Of a stretch of DNA of 64,000 nucleotides, positions 32,589 to 44,681 are shown piece after piece. A model generated the notes under the pieces. The model did not search any database and was not told where the DNA came from. It saw only the letters and a program-made list of their open reading frames with translations. Numbering within the stretch: position 1 is the stretch's first letter; each line of letters opens with the position of its first letter. The translations under genes and the position numbers were made by a program. The stretch is from Nicotiana tabacum (lineage: Eukaryota > Streptophyta > Magnoliopsida > Solanales > Solanaceae): the NCBI RefSeq assembly GCF_000715075.1, contig NC_134087.1, positions 152,603,936 to 152,667,935 of the forward strand. The letters are read 5' to 3'.

Positions 32589-33056
32589 CTAGGTCGCCTC
32601 CTCGACCGGCTGACCCCGCCACTGAACCTTTACTGATGTAATGTTCTTTGACCTCAGCTTCCGAACTTGCCTGCCCAATATTGCCACTAGCTCCTCAACA
32701 TAAGATAGATCCTTGTCCAACTGGACTGAACTGAAATCCAACACGTGCGACTGATCATCGTGATACTTCTGGAGCATCGAAACATGAAACACCAGATGAA
32801 CTCCTACCAAGCTGGGAGGTAAGGCAAGCTCATAAAAAACCTCCCCAACACGCCGCAATATCTCAAAAGGGCCAATAAACCTCAGACTCAACTTCCCTTT
32901 CTTCCCCAATATCATAACGCCCTTCATAGGCGAAACACAAAGTAGAACCCGCTCTCCAACCATATAGAAAAAATCACGAACCTTCCGGTCCGCGTAACTC
33001 TTCTGTCTGGACTGGGCTGTATGGAGTCTATCCTGAATCACCTTAACCTTCTCCAA
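32589..33056 (-). pseudogene. pol: E4 integrase C-terminus with chromodomain
   Basis: Contains KLSLRFIGPFEILRR (GPY/F-type) and a chromodomain with VEELVAILGRQVRK and VKVQWRGQPVEEAT. The first conserved Trp of the chromodomain core is kept here, unlike in E2, but the next Trp codon is a TAG stop near 32589. The frame is separate from the core by one stop at about 33060. Confidence 0.85.
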
Positions 33057-33062
33057 AGAATC

Positions 33063-33984
33063 CTAAACCAAGTTTATGCCCAATAATCTAGTCTCACCCG
33101 GCTCAAACCAACCCACCGTGGATCTACACCGCCTACCATATAAAGCCTTGTACGGTGCCATCTGAATGCTGGACTGATAGTTGTTGTTGTAGGCAAACTC
33201 CGCCAGTGGCAGGAACTGATCCCAAGAACCTCCTAACTCCATCACACATGCACGGAGCATATCCTTAAGAATCTGAATAGTGCGCTCGGACTGTCCGTCC
33301 ATCTGGGGGTGAAATGTTGTGCTCAACTCCACTTGAGTACCTGACTCATGCGGTACGGCCCTCCAGAACCGTGATGTGAACTGAGTACCTCTATCTGAAA
33401 TGATGGAAACTAGAATACCATATAGACGAACAATTTCCCGAATATAAATCTCTACCAATCGCTCCGAAGAATAGGTAGTACACACAGGAATGAAGTGTGT
33501 GGACTTGGTCAGCCGATCCATAATCACCCAAATGGCATCGAACTTTCTGAAAGTTCGTAGGAGTCCAACTACGAAGTCTTGGTGATCCTTTCCCACTTTC
33601 ACTTCGGAATTCTATCTGCTAAAGCAACCCACCCGGTCTCTAGTGTTTGTACTTCACTTGCTGACAATTGAGGCACCGAGCTACAAACCCAACTATATCT
33701 TTCTTCATCTGCCTCCACTAATAGTGTTGCCTCAAATCCTGGTACATCTTCGTGGCACCCGAATGAATGGAATACCGTGAACTATGGACCTCCTCTAGAA
33801 TCAACTCTCGAAGCCCATCAATATTGGGTACACAAATCCGACCATGCATCCTCAATACACCGTCATCACTAATAGTCACATCTCTGGCATCACCGTGCAG
33901 AACCTTGTCCTTGAGGACAAGCAAATGAGGGTCATCAAACTGATGCTCTCTGATACGATCGAATAAGGAAGACCGAGAGACCAT
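33063..33984 (-). pseudogene. pol: E4 integrase, zinc-binding and catalytic core
   Basis: The zinc-binding part starts near 33900, with CLNCQQ at about 33655-33672. The core at 33602-33063 keeps all three acidic residues: Asp in HQDFVVGL, Asp in IISDRGTQF, and Glu in QMDGQSER. A frameshift lies near 33605, at the same place as in E2, and stops occur at about 33720 and 33640. Integrase function would be insertion of element DNA. Confidence 0.87.
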
Positions 33985-33999
33985 GCAAGCTAGAACCTG

Positions 34000-35475
34000 A
34001 CTGGGCTACGAAAGATCCAATCTCACAAACTGGCTGACTAAGGCCTGAATATCCATCGCCATAGGCCTCTCTGCTACTGGTAAATAATCCAAACTCTCCG
34101 CCCGGTGACTCAAAGCATCGGCCACCACATTGGCCTTGCCCGTGTGATACAAAATAGTGATATCATAGTCCTTCAGTAGCTCTACCCACCTCATCTGACG
34201 CAAATTAAGGTCCTTCTGCTTGAACAGATGTTGCAAACTGCAGTGATCAGTATCAATCTCACAAGGCACACTGTACAAATAATGGTGCCATATCTTCAAG
34301 GCGTGAACAATAGTAGCTAACTCGAGATCATGGATAAGATAATTCTTGTCATGTACCTTCAACTGTATGGACGCGTATGCAATCACCCTACCGTCTTGCA
34401 TCAATACCGCTCCAAGGCCAATCCTCGAAGCATCACAATAGACGGTATAAGATACCGAACCTGTAGGCAATATTAAAACTGGGGTTGTGGTCAAAACTGT
34501 CTTGAGCTTCTAAAAGCTCGCCTCACACTCTTCCGTCCACTGGAACGGAGCACCCTTTTGAGTCAACCTGGTCATAAATGCTGCAATAGATGAAAACCCT
34601 TCAACAAATCGACGGTAATAACCTGCCAAGCCAAAAAATCTGCGGATCTCTATAGCTAAGGATGGTCTGGGCCAACTCTACACTGCTTCCACTTTCTTCG
34701 GATCCACCTTAATACCCTCACTCGATACCACGTGGCCTAAGAATGCCACGGAATCCAACCAACACTCATATTATGAGAACTTTGCATATAACTTCTTTTC
34801 CCTCAGAGTCTGAAGAACTATCCTTAGGTGCTGCTCATGATCTTCCCGACTCTGGAAGTATACCAGAATATCATCAATAAAGACAATGACGAACGAGTCA
34901 AGATATTGTCGGAACACACTGTGCATCAAATGCATGAAGGCTGTTGGGGCATTGGTCAGCCTAAATGACATAACAAGGAACTCGTAATGACCATACCGAG
35001 TCCTGAAAGAAGTCTTTGGGATATTTGGCTCTCGAATCTTCAACTGATGGTAACCTGAACGCAAGTCAATCTTAGAAAACACTTATGCACCCTGTAGATG
35101 GTCAAACAAATCATCAATACGGGGCAAAGGATAACGGTTCTTCACTGTAACTTTGTCCAACTAGCGATAATCAATGCACATACGCATAGAACCATCCTTT
35201 TTCTTCACAAACAAGACAGGAGCACCCCAATGTGATACACTAGGCTAAATAAAACCCTTATCAAGCAATTTATATAACTGATCCTTCAACTTCTTCAACT
35301 TAGGAGGGGCCATACGATACGGAAGAATAGAAATAGGCTCCGTGATTGGCAACAGATCGATGCCAAAATCAATATCTCTATAGGGTGGAATGCTCGAATG
35401 ATCAGCTGGAAACACATCAGAAAAATCCCGTACTACTAGGACTGAATCAATTGTAGGGGGTATCAATACTGACAT
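34000..35475 (-). pseudogene. pol: E4 reverse transcriptase-RNase H
   Basis: Reading minus: the [14 protein letters not shown] block at about 35230, [11 protein letters not shown] (about 35070), and catalytic FIDD at about 34869-34884. RNase H follows with YCDAS, DLELAT, TDHCSL and VADALS. Stops interrupt at about 35240, 35160, 35082, 34770, 34680 and 34510. Segments stay in one frame, so the gene died mainly by point stops. Confidence 0.88.
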
Positions 35476-35559
35476 CTCTCACATAAGCTAGATAGGCGTC
35501 ACACCCCTTCTCAACCATACACTAAGACTTAAGGAATGAAATAACTCTACTAGAAGTAT

Positions 35560-35960
35560 GATCGAAGGTACCCCTCCACTATACTCACGGTACACCTGGC
35601 ATAGCCAACATCACGGTTTTGGCGTGACAATCAAGAATAGGATAATGGGGCGACAACTAGTCCATGTCCAAGATAATATCAAAATCTACCATGCCGAGCA
35701 ATAATAAATTAGCTCTGGTCTCAAAACCACTAAGAGCAACCACACACGATCGATAAACGCGGTCCACAACAAGAGAATCTCCCACAGGAGTAGAAACATA
35801 AACGGGAAACTCAAAGAATCCCGAGATACACCCAAATGCGGGGCAAAATAAGAAGACACATAAGAATAGGTGGAGCCTGGATCGAATAAATTGATGCATC
35901 TCTATGACAAACCAGGACAATACCTATGATGACAGAATTGGAGGTAACAACCTCGGTACG
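35560..35960 (-). pseudogene. pol: E4 protease domain, frameshifted
   Basis: VCHRDAS, LFDPGST (about 35880) and VYVSTPVGDSLVVDRVYRSC are all present but lie in three different frames, so two indels are inferred at about 35890 and 35820. The catalytic Asp in DPGST is kept. ILDMD replaces the usual ILGMD, followed by a stop for Trp. Confidence 0.78.
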
Positions 35961-36099
35961 GGCAGGAAGGGCATAATATATGGCCTGTCCTCCCCCTCTG
36001 GGAGACCTTTACCTCCTCAACCTCCACCTCTTGCTGGCTGAGCAGGTGGGGTAGCAACTGGAGCTGTAACCATAGCCTGATCTGCGGGGCACGCTGTGG

Positions 36100-37407
36100 C
36101 TAAGAAGTCTATGGAGGTGCACTCCTCCCAAGTCTAGGGCAATCCCTCACCACATGGTGTGTGTCACCACACTCAAAACAAGCTCTGGGAGGACGTGGCG
36201 GCTATGACTGGCTCGGGCCAGGTCTGCTGGACTGACCACTGAAAGTACCCCGTGCAAGAGGCGCGTTAGATACTGGAGGCACATAATGAGGCTCCTAAGG
36301 TCTAGGAGGAGCTGGAATACCACCGGCTGCTGGAAGAGCTAAATGAACGGGGCGACTTATATAACCCCTACCATGACGAACTACAGCTGGAGCACGGGTA
36401 CCAGAAAAATGGCCCAACTCTGGAGACCTCTTGGCCTCCCTCTTCTCTCTATCCCTAGAATGCATACCCTCCACTCTCCTAGCAATGCTCACCAAATGCT
36501 GATAAGAAATATCCATCTCCAACTCACGAGCCATGCTAGACCTGATGCTGGGAATGAGCCCCTCAATAAACCGGTGAACCCTCTCATGAACAGTAGAAAC
36601 CAAAGTTGGTGCATGTCTAGCAAAGCTAGTGAAACGGACAGAATACTCCGAGACAGTCATAGCACCCTAGCGCAAATGCTCAAACTCTACGCGCCATTCA
36701 TCCTTGAGGCTCTAAGGAACACACTCTCTCAGGAACATATCTGAAAACTGAGTCCAAGTCAGGGAAGCTGCCTCATCCGGATTGTCTAACTCATAAGTAC
36801 GCCACCACTCATAGGCGGCTCCTCGAAGCTGGAAGGTAGTGAAGGAAACTCCGCTTGATCCTGATATACCCATGGTATGGAGGATACGGTGGCACTCATC
36901 TAGAAATCCTAGAGCATCATCTGATGCTAGACCACTGAATACAGAAGGCTTGTACTTCTTGAACCTCTCAAGCCTCAGCTACTCATCCTCGAAAGTCGAT
37001 GCCCTGTCCTTGGGCTAATCTGGGACTGCAGGCTGTATAGGAATAATCTCTGGGACCTGATAAACATGCACTCGTTGCTCAGGAGTGCAGGTGGCGGGAG
37101 TTTGTACTCCTCCCTTGGCCTGAGATGTGACTGTAGCAAGGGGAAGAAACTCGGCCTGAGCCAGAGTGGTGTACATGCTCATTAACTATACAAAAGTCTC
37201 CTAGAGAGCTGGAGTAGTAGTAGTAGTAGGCGTATCAGGTGCCTGGACTCCGACTGGAACTACTGGTAACACCTCGATGGCAACTCGCATGGGTGCTCTA
37301 GCTGCACCACGTGTGTGTCCTCGGCCTCTACCCCGGCCTCGACCTTAGACGACTTCAGTAGGGGGCGCGGGTGCCTGATCATCTCTGGTAGCACGTGTCC
37401 TCACCAT
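36100..37407 (-). pseudogene. gag: E4 gag (capsid-nucleocapsid), broken
   Basis: Begins MVRTRATR at 37407, the same N-terminus as E2 gag. The capsid region contains LRGAAYEWW (about 36830). An uninterrupted capsid C-terminal part is at 36660-36295. The CCHC zinc knuckle at 36139-36180 reads C-x2-C-x4-H-x4-C and is intact. About six stops, mostly TAG at Gln positions, break the rest. Confidence 0.85.
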
Positions 37408-37593
37408 CTATGAGAGAATAGAAGACAGAAGTTTAGAATTGTGATATCAAAAATCTTGCACGACAAGGAAATCTAATGAAGTGGAATTTTTCTAATAGTT
37501 ACATAACCTCTCGTAGATAAGTACAGACATCTCCGTACCGATCCGCAAGACTCTAATAAACTGGCTTGTGATTCATATCTCATGTGAACCTAG

Positions 37594-37609
37594 AGTTCTG
37601 ATATCAACT
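37594..37609 (-). other. E4 primer binding site, mutated tRNA-Met type
   Basis: Minus strand TTGATATCAGAACTC against the canonical TTGGTATCAGAGCC. The differences are G-to-A changes plus one shift. It directly follows the 5' LTR. Confidence 0.75.
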
Positions 37610-40384
37610 TGTCACGACCCAAGTTTGCCCTCCGTGAACTATCGTGACAGCACCTAGTCTCTACGACTAGGTAAGCCTAACAATTATGGAAAAAGAAACA
37701 AAATGCAAAAAAACTAATAAAACTGAAGATAAACAAATATAGAAACTTTTAAGATGCCACTTAGTATATACTAATACAAGATCTCAAAAACTGAACAACT
37801 TTCCAAAACCCAAAATCTCATAAAATCACAAGCTGTTGAATAACTACAAGGGTCTAACTCCAGAATGTCTAAACAAAAGCAAATACATAAGGGCTATAAC
37901 TATAAAAGGGAATGGAAAGGGGCTCCTCGGTCTGCGGACGCGGCAGATAAACCTCGAAGTCTCTGAAGGATTGCCTCGCCTCAAGGATGGTAGGGCTAAG
38001 CCGAAGAACCTGGATCTGCACATGAAACACATGCCCTTATGAATACACCACAGCGGTACCCAGTAAGTTCCAAGCCTAACCTCGGTCGGGTAGTGATGAG
38101 GAAGGTCAGGGCCCTACCGGTTATCAATATATAAGACAAAGTAAGACAGTGTAGGGTGCAACCGTATAATCAAAACAATATCAGTAAATAAGAAGAAAAT
38201 CTAGACAATACACAGTCAGTACACAAAAATATAGACTTGGGATCTCCCGAGATCCATTCCCGTAATCCCAAACATAAATACTCCATGATCTCTCAGTATC
38301 CCGAGGATCTCTTAGTATCCTCAATATGTGTGCTAGGGATCTCTCGGTATCCCGAGGATCTCTTAATATCCTCAATATATGTGCTGGGGATCTTTCGGTA
38401 TCCCACACTACAGTCCAAATCAATATATGTGCGGGGGATCTCCCGAAATACTCATCTGTAGTCCCAAAATAAAAGCAGAACAATCTCAAGGAAAGAATCC
38501 ACAATTTCATTCAAGTCCGTACCAAAAAAATAGAGACTTGTATTCTAACATGCTACACAGAATTCACGTAAACAGTTTAAGCAGATAAGATAGTTAAATT
38601 CACGTAATCATGCTTCCCTATACTACACAGTAGGCTTAAAGTACAAGTAATGTTCAAGAAGAAAGAATGACACAGTTAATTTACTTAATGAAAACGGGTT
38701 TCCAACAATTAGCACGTGTACGCATGCGTCACCTCACGCACATGGCATTCATATAATAACAATACCAAACCCTAGGGGGAATGTCCCCCACACAATGTTA
38801 GAAAAGTCACTTACCTCGAACCGGCTCAAAAATCAACCCGAAACCCCGCTCTTGCCACGAGTACTCGACTCCAAATGGCCAAAATCTATTCAAAGTAATT
38901 GCATAGTGTAAATATGACTTCAAGTAACTAATTCAACTAAATAATTCGAAGCTAACACACGAAATTAGGAAAATTGCCCAAAAAGTCCCCCAGGTCCACG
39001 TCTCGGAATCGGGTAAAAGTTACGGATTATGAACCCTCATTCACTCATGAGTCTAACCATACCAAAATTAATCAATCCGATGTCAAATCCCCAATCAAAA
39101 CTCGAAAATTATGTCTAAGAACTTTTCCAATTTTTTCCCCAATTTCTCACCCCAAATCCGAAATTAGATGATGAATTCATGCGTAGATTAATGGGTTATA
39201 AGAAAAAAGGAGTTAAGAATCATTACCCGCAAAATCCCTCCGAAAATCTCTCCAAACTTTGTTTCCTACCGAGCTCCCAATTCAATTTTGTGATATGAAC
39301 TCAAAACCCTCGATTTTGAACTTTATGTTCTGCCCAGACGCGTCCTTAATCGCGATCGCAGAAACTCCCACACGATCACGAAGAGCAACTTTGCTGACCT
39401 CCAAAATAACCCTATGTTAATGCGATAAACCCTACGCGATCGGAATGTTGCACTGCTCAGCTCTACGCGATCGCGGTTGACCTCATGCGATCGCGAAGAG
39501 AAAATCTTCCACTCTTCAGCTGCCTCACTTCTTCCTCTTCGCGAACGCGACGTAGCCCACGCGTTCACAATTCAACTCCTGCCAATACTACGCGTTCGCA
39601 CTCCCTTTCCCGCGATCGCATAGAACAAAATCCCATCTGCCTCATCTAAGCCATCCTGATCGTGAGCCTTCTCACGCAATCGCGATGAAGAAAAGTCTGC
39701 AACAAATACCAGCAAAAATCTGATCCTTCTCCAAGTCCAAAAATTGTTCGTTGAGTATCTGAAACACACCCGAAGGCCCCGGGACTTCAACCAAACATGC
39801 CAACCATTCCTAAAACATCATTCAAACTTGTTCCAACCTTTGGAACGCTCAAAACAACATCAAAACACCAATTTAACATCAGATTCAAGCCTAAGAACTC
39901 CAAAAACACTCAAATTACGCTTTCGATCAATAAGTCTATCAAACGTCGTCCGAGTGACCTAAACTTTTGCAAGCATGTCACATTCAATACTACGGAGATA
40001 CTCTAACTTCCGAAATTCCATTCTGACCCCGATATCAAAATCTCACCATCGAACCGGAAACTTCAAAAATTCAACTTTCGGCATTTCAAGCCTAAATAAG
40101 CTACGAACATCCAAAATGCAATCCGAACATGCCCCTAAGCCCGAAATCACCCCACGGAGCTAACAGAACTAACAGAATTCCCTTCCGAGGCCATCTTTAC
40201 ACTGCTCCGACTACGGTCTAAATTCTAAAGCTTAAGCTCTCTTTTAGGAACTAAGTGTCCCAAAACACTCTGAAACTCAAAACCAAACATCCCAACAAAT
40301 CAAAATAGCAGAAACAAACATGGGGAAAGAAGTTAATAGGGGATCGGGGCGTAAATTCTTAAAACGACCGGCCGGGTCATTATA
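37610..40384 (-). repeat. E4 5' LTR
   Basis: Partner of 29707-32486 with several percent divergence by eye. It contains the hairpin minisatellite at 38236-38460 with fewer units than the left LTR, and the palindrome cluster at 39345-39690. Confidence 0.92.
38236..38460 (-). repeat. hairpin minisatellite in E4 5' LTR
   Basis: Same GGGAT/ATCCC and GAGGAT/ATCCTC hairpins as 30279-30545 but about one unit shorter, showing copy-number change after insertion. Confidence 0.8.
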
Positions 40385-40389
40385 GTTAC
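40385..40389. repeat. target site duplication of E4, right copy
   Basis: gttac, identical to 29702-29706. Confidence 0.9.
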
Positions 40390-41495
40390 ATTCCCGGCAC
40401 CAAATAAATACCAAAGCCAATATTCTAATATAGTGTCATGCCCGATAGATCTTTAGGAAGCACATCGTAGAACCCCCTCACCACTAGACTGAGTAAAAAA
40501 TAGGAGCCTCAACACTGTTATCTCTAACAAAAGCTAGATACGCCAAAAAAGCCCTTCTCAACCATCTGCTGAGCCTTAGAAATGAAATCACCATACTAGG
40601 GGTATAACTAAGATAACCCCTTCATTCCAACATCACTAATCCTAGCATAGCAAACGTCATAGTCTTAGCATAACAATTAAGAATAGCATGATATGGAGAT
40701 AGCCAATCCATACCCAAAATCACATCCAGATCCACCATATTTAGCAATAAAAGATCAACCTTAGTCTCATAACCCCCAATACTAACAATACAAGACCAAT
40801 GTACATGTTCTACCATAATAGAATCACCAATAGGTGTCAATACATAAACAAAAATATCAAGAGAACCACTAGGCATGTATAACCAAGGAGCAAAACATGA
40901 TGACACATATGAATAAGTAGACCTCGGACCGAACAACACATAAGCATCTTTATGACAAACTGAAATCATATATATGATCATAGCATCTGAGGCCATTGCC
41001 TCGGCCTACCAGGAAAATCATAGCAATGAGCTTGACTGTTGTTGGTCGGACCTACACCAACCTAACCTTCTTCTCTAGGGCAACCTCTTGCTTTATGTTC
41101 TCCCCCTCTAGCTGACTGGGTAGGGGGTAATGTATATATGTGGGAACTACTAATTGATAGCACTAAAAGATGATAGAACTAGAGTGTTGAAGAATGGTCG
41201 AGCCACTGCACCACGGGCTACAAACTATGTAGAATAAGTTGCCCTACCATGATGGCCTCTACCAAACAAACCCTACTTCCAGATGAGGTACTATTGAAAC
41301 TACCAAAATAATGAGGCCTCTTATCTCTTATCAGGTCCCCCCCTCCCCTGACTGTGAATATGCTCGATCCTCCGAGCTATCTTTACGACCTGACGGAAGG
41401 TATTCCCAATCTTTGACTCTCAAGACATATCAACCCTAATACCATAAGTCAAACCCTCAATAAATCACTTCACATTCTCTACCTCGGTAGGGCTT
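40390..41495 (-). pseudogene. E3 protease and gag tail (upstream half of split element)
   Basis: Protease frame 40996-40622 keeps VCHKDAYVLF and ILGMDWLSPYHAIL, but the active-site loop reads GPRST, so the catalytic Asp has become Gly. Gag traces continue to about 41495 on the minus strand, with a C-terminal capsid-like IARRIEHIHS near 41370 and stops. Colinear with the RT at 29701 once E4 is removed. The rest of gag and the 5' LTR of E3 are missing beyond the junction with E5. Confidence 0.75.
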
Positions 41496-41963
41496 AATGT
41501 AGATAAGAAAGTCCATGATGTGGATTCTATGGAGGTCGAGAAGGTACTTTTGAAAGTTTCACCTAAGAAGAGCATGGTGAGATTTGGGAAAAAGGACAAG
41601 TTGAGCCCGAGGTTTATTGGCCCATTTAATATCTTAGAGAGTGTTAGAGAGGTTTTTATAGGAGTACATCCGATATTTCATGTTTCGATGCTTCAAAAAT
41701 ATCATGAGGACAAGTCGCATGTATTAGACTTCAAAATAGTGTATCTTGATGAGAATATGACTTATGAAGAAGAGACGGTAACTATTACAGATCAGCAAGT
41801 TCAGAAGTGGAGATCTAAGGAAATTCCTTCCGTAAAGGTGTTTTGGAAAGGTCAACCGACTGAGGAGGCTACTTGGGAGTTCGAGTCCGATTTAAGGGTT
41901 AGATATCCACATATTTTTAGTAGTTCAGGTACATTTCTATGTTCGTTCGAGGACAGACAATTC
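41495..41963 (+). pseudogene. E5 integrase C-terminus with chromodomain
   Basis: The plus frame resembles E2/E4 integrase tails: KVLLKVSPKKSMVRFGKKDK, LSPRFIGPF, HVSMLQKYHEDKSHVLDF, then a chromodomain with VFWKGQPTEEATWEFESDL in which both core Trp are kept. The LPPSL block before VHPIFH is deleted. The frame stays open to 42011, through the PPT into the LTR. Everything upstream is missing at the junction with E3 near 41495. Confidence 0.82.
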
Positions 41964-41978
41964 TTTAGAGGGGTAGAA
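41964..41978 (+). other. E5 polypurine tract
   Basis: TTTAGAGGGGTAGAA directly before TGTAACGACC of the LTR. Confidence 0.8.
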
Positions 41979-42499
41979 TGTAACGACCTGATAGGTCATT
42001 TTGAGTTCTAGATCTATGTTCCTTGCTTTATAACTTTGAAAAACTTTAGATGATGATTTATGACTTGTGTGTGTGGTGCATTTTGATTTCTAGAAAGTTT
42101 AAATATGTTTCTTCAAAGAAAACTTGATTTTTTGAACATTAAAGTTGTTAGAGTTGACCACAGTCAACAATCTTGGTAAAAAAATTTGGATCGGTATTTT
42201 GATAATTCTGGTAGGTCTGTATGATGATTTTGGACTTATACATATGTTTTATTGGTATCCCGGATGATCCGAGACTATTTCGGTGCTTATTATAGATATT
42301 TGAAAATTTAAAGTTATGAATATGTGAATTCTTGAGTTTTGAGGCTTGATTCTTGACAGTAGATGTTATTTTGATATTTTGAGCTCACAAGCAAATTCGT
42401 ATAAGGTTATTATACTTGTGTGGATATTTAGAGTGGGGCCCGAGGGGCTCAGAGGAGTTTCAGATTAGTTTTGATCTGTTTTGGAAAGATTTGGTGCTA

Positions 42500-42745
42500 C
42501 AGTCATTGCAATTACAATAAGCTTCTCACAAATGCGTGGCTCACAATTGCAAAGAAAACCTTGCATTTGCGAAGGTGGGATGGGGAGGCCAACTTCGCAA
42601 TTGTGAAGCTGGAGTCGCATTTTCGACCCTCGGAATTGCGAGGTATGTGTCTCATTTGAGACATATGTGGCTCCAAGGCCATTTTTGCATTTGCAAACAA
42701 TGGTTCGCATTTGCAAGCTGCTCAATTACGAACCATAGTTTTTAA
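42500..42745 (+). repeat. AATT-type palindrome cluster in E5 LTR
   Basis: About ten motifs such as GCAATTGC, CACAATTGC, GCATTTGCGAA and GGAATTGCGAGG lie in the position where E2 and E4 have GCGATCGC. CpG decay of GCGATCGC gives exactly GCAATTGC. Confidence 0.65.
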
Positions 42746-43433
42746 TTGCGACATCTGCAGCTGGGTTAAAATAGGGGATTTCAGGATTAGCTCATTTTAT
42801 TCTATTTTGAAACCTAGACTTTGTGGGAGGTGATTTTTGGAGAGAATTCTCCTCCTAATTTCAAGGGTTATAGTTTTAACTTGTTTTTTTATCAATTTCC
42901 ATAACTTTTCATGATTTCATCCCTAAATCTTAGATTTCATAGAGTAGAAATAGGGTTTCGGGTAGAAACTTAGGATTTTATATTTTAGAGATTTATAACT
43001 CGATTGAAGTCAGATCTCATAACAAGTCACATATTTGGACTCGGGGATGAATGGGCAATCGCGATTTGATCTTGGTTTCGAATTTCAACCAGGAGGGCTC
43101 GAGTTGACTTTTTCAAGCATGTTAAAGATTGAATTTTGATACTAAGGTTTCTAAAACTTGTTTTGACTCATTTAGGCATTATTTGTTTAGATTCAAGTGG
43201 TTCGAGGCTTGTTCTAAAGTAAAAGTTGGGTTAGATTGTTGCTTTTGTTTCGAAAAAGGTAAGTATTGTGGTTAACCTTGATTTGAAGGAATTAGGATTT
43301 AATTGGATCTATTTGGTACGTGATTTATGTGTTGTGGGTGGCGTATATGTAAGGTGACGAGTGCATATGCGCTGTCATGAGATTAAACTATGCTGGTGAA
43401 ACTAGTTACTTCATGAATTTACATATTTCATAC

Positions 43434-43630
43434 TTTTACTTGTTATATGTCTTTATTTGATACATGTTTTTATTTGATTTATGCCTTTACTTGTTACATG
43501 TCTTTATTTGTCATATGCTTCTACTTGTTTCATTCCTTTACTTATTACATGTCTTTACTTGTTACATGCCTTTATATGTTACTAGCTATATGCCCTTACT
43601 TGCTCTATGCCCTAACATGTTTCATGCCTT
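43434..43630 (+). repeat. 17-bp minisatellite in E5 LTR
   Basis: About eleven imperfect copies of TCTTTACTTGTTACATG. Open frames through it (Phe/Tyr/Leu-rich) are incidental. Confidence 0.8.
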
Positions 43631-44659
43631 ATTCCTCTATGCTACATAGGATTGTGTGACTAATTGATTGTTCAAGTTCTAATGCCTTGTTGGAGTCATA
43701 AATTGAGATATATGTGTGAGGTTAGCTCTGGGACATTGGGTTGGCTATTATACTTTGTTCGTGTTCTTTTTCCTTGGTGAATTAAGCATTTTTGTTCTCT
43801 TTTATGTTATGTTGTGAGTTTCACCATACTTGGTTGTTTATTGGGTGCTTTCACATGAATTGGTATGTTGGATCGGTTTTCACGCCGCAACAATATAAAT
43901 TATTGATGATATTGAGATTTGGGTCAGGTTGCATGTCACAACACTATGTATTTGGATTAGATTGCACACCATAATAAATATGATGTCTTATGGTTATATC
44001 TTGGTTGTTGTTCTCCGCTGTAGTGATGTGTATATAGATATGCCATGATGTTACTTTCGGGAACCTTGCAATATATTCTCTTATTTAATATTATTATTTT
44101 ATTAGTCTATTTATATTTTGCTATTGCTTTCTGCTTATTACTTGCACATACTTATAAGTAAGTTTTTTGTCATAGCCTCGTCACTACCTAGTCGAGGTTA
44201 GGCTCGACTCATTGGGTCGATTGTACTCGGTTGTACTCGTACTATATATCTGTGCTTAATATGCAGATCCTGGTATTAGTTCTAGCGGTGCTCCTAGGGG
44301 GGATTAGCTCGGAGTATTCAAGAGACCTGAGGTAGTGCTGCATGTCGTTCACAGACCCTAGACTCCCCTTCCTATTCTTTTATTGTTGTGTATTGTGCCA
44401 GACATAATTGTATTTTCTTGCAGATGTTATATTTAGTACCCTTAGTAGCTCATGTATTTGTGACATAAAATCTTAGGAAATGGATTAGACAACTCTTGGC
44501 TTTAGCCTTATTGTGTATTTATTAGTTTTTACTCTTTATCTTTATTATTATGTTGTAAACTATCAGATTTGCTTTATTTTTCTTATTAAGTGTTGTCTTG
44601 CCTAGCAAGCGGTGTTAGGCGCCATCACGACCCCTTGATTGAAATTTTATATTATGACA

Positions 44660-44681
44660 AGTTGATATCAAAGCCCCAAGT
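44660..44681 (+). other. E5 primer binding site, mutated tRNA-Met type, then cut by E6
   Basis: TTGATATCAAAGCCC against canonical TTGGTATCAGAGCC; both changes are G to A. Only 22 bases of this second internal region remain before E6 begins. Confidence 0.75.

Larger units (their letters stand above)
29707..40384 (-). mobile_element. E4: Tekay/Del-type Ty3/gypsy chromovirus, full length but broken
   Basis: Two LTRs of 2780 and 2775 bases, a perfect gttac duplication, tRNA-Met-type PBS, gag, protease, RT-RNase H, integrase and chromodomain, PPT, all on the minus strand. It is inserted into E3 between protease and RT. Terminal dinucleotides have drifted (tatcac at the left edge, tata at the right edge), whereas the inner LTR ends keep TG and CA. 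Confidence 0.93.
41979..44659 (+). repeat. E5 LTR, flanked by PPT on the left and PBS on the right
   Basis: From TGTAACGACC to TTATGACA, about 2.68 kb. The left neighbour is a PPT and the right neighbour a tRNA-Met-type PBS, so this LTR is at once a 3' and a 5' LTR. It holds GCAATTGC-type palindromes (42500-42745), a 17-bp minisatellite (43434-43630) and drifted hairpin units (43860-44040). Confidence 0.85.
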
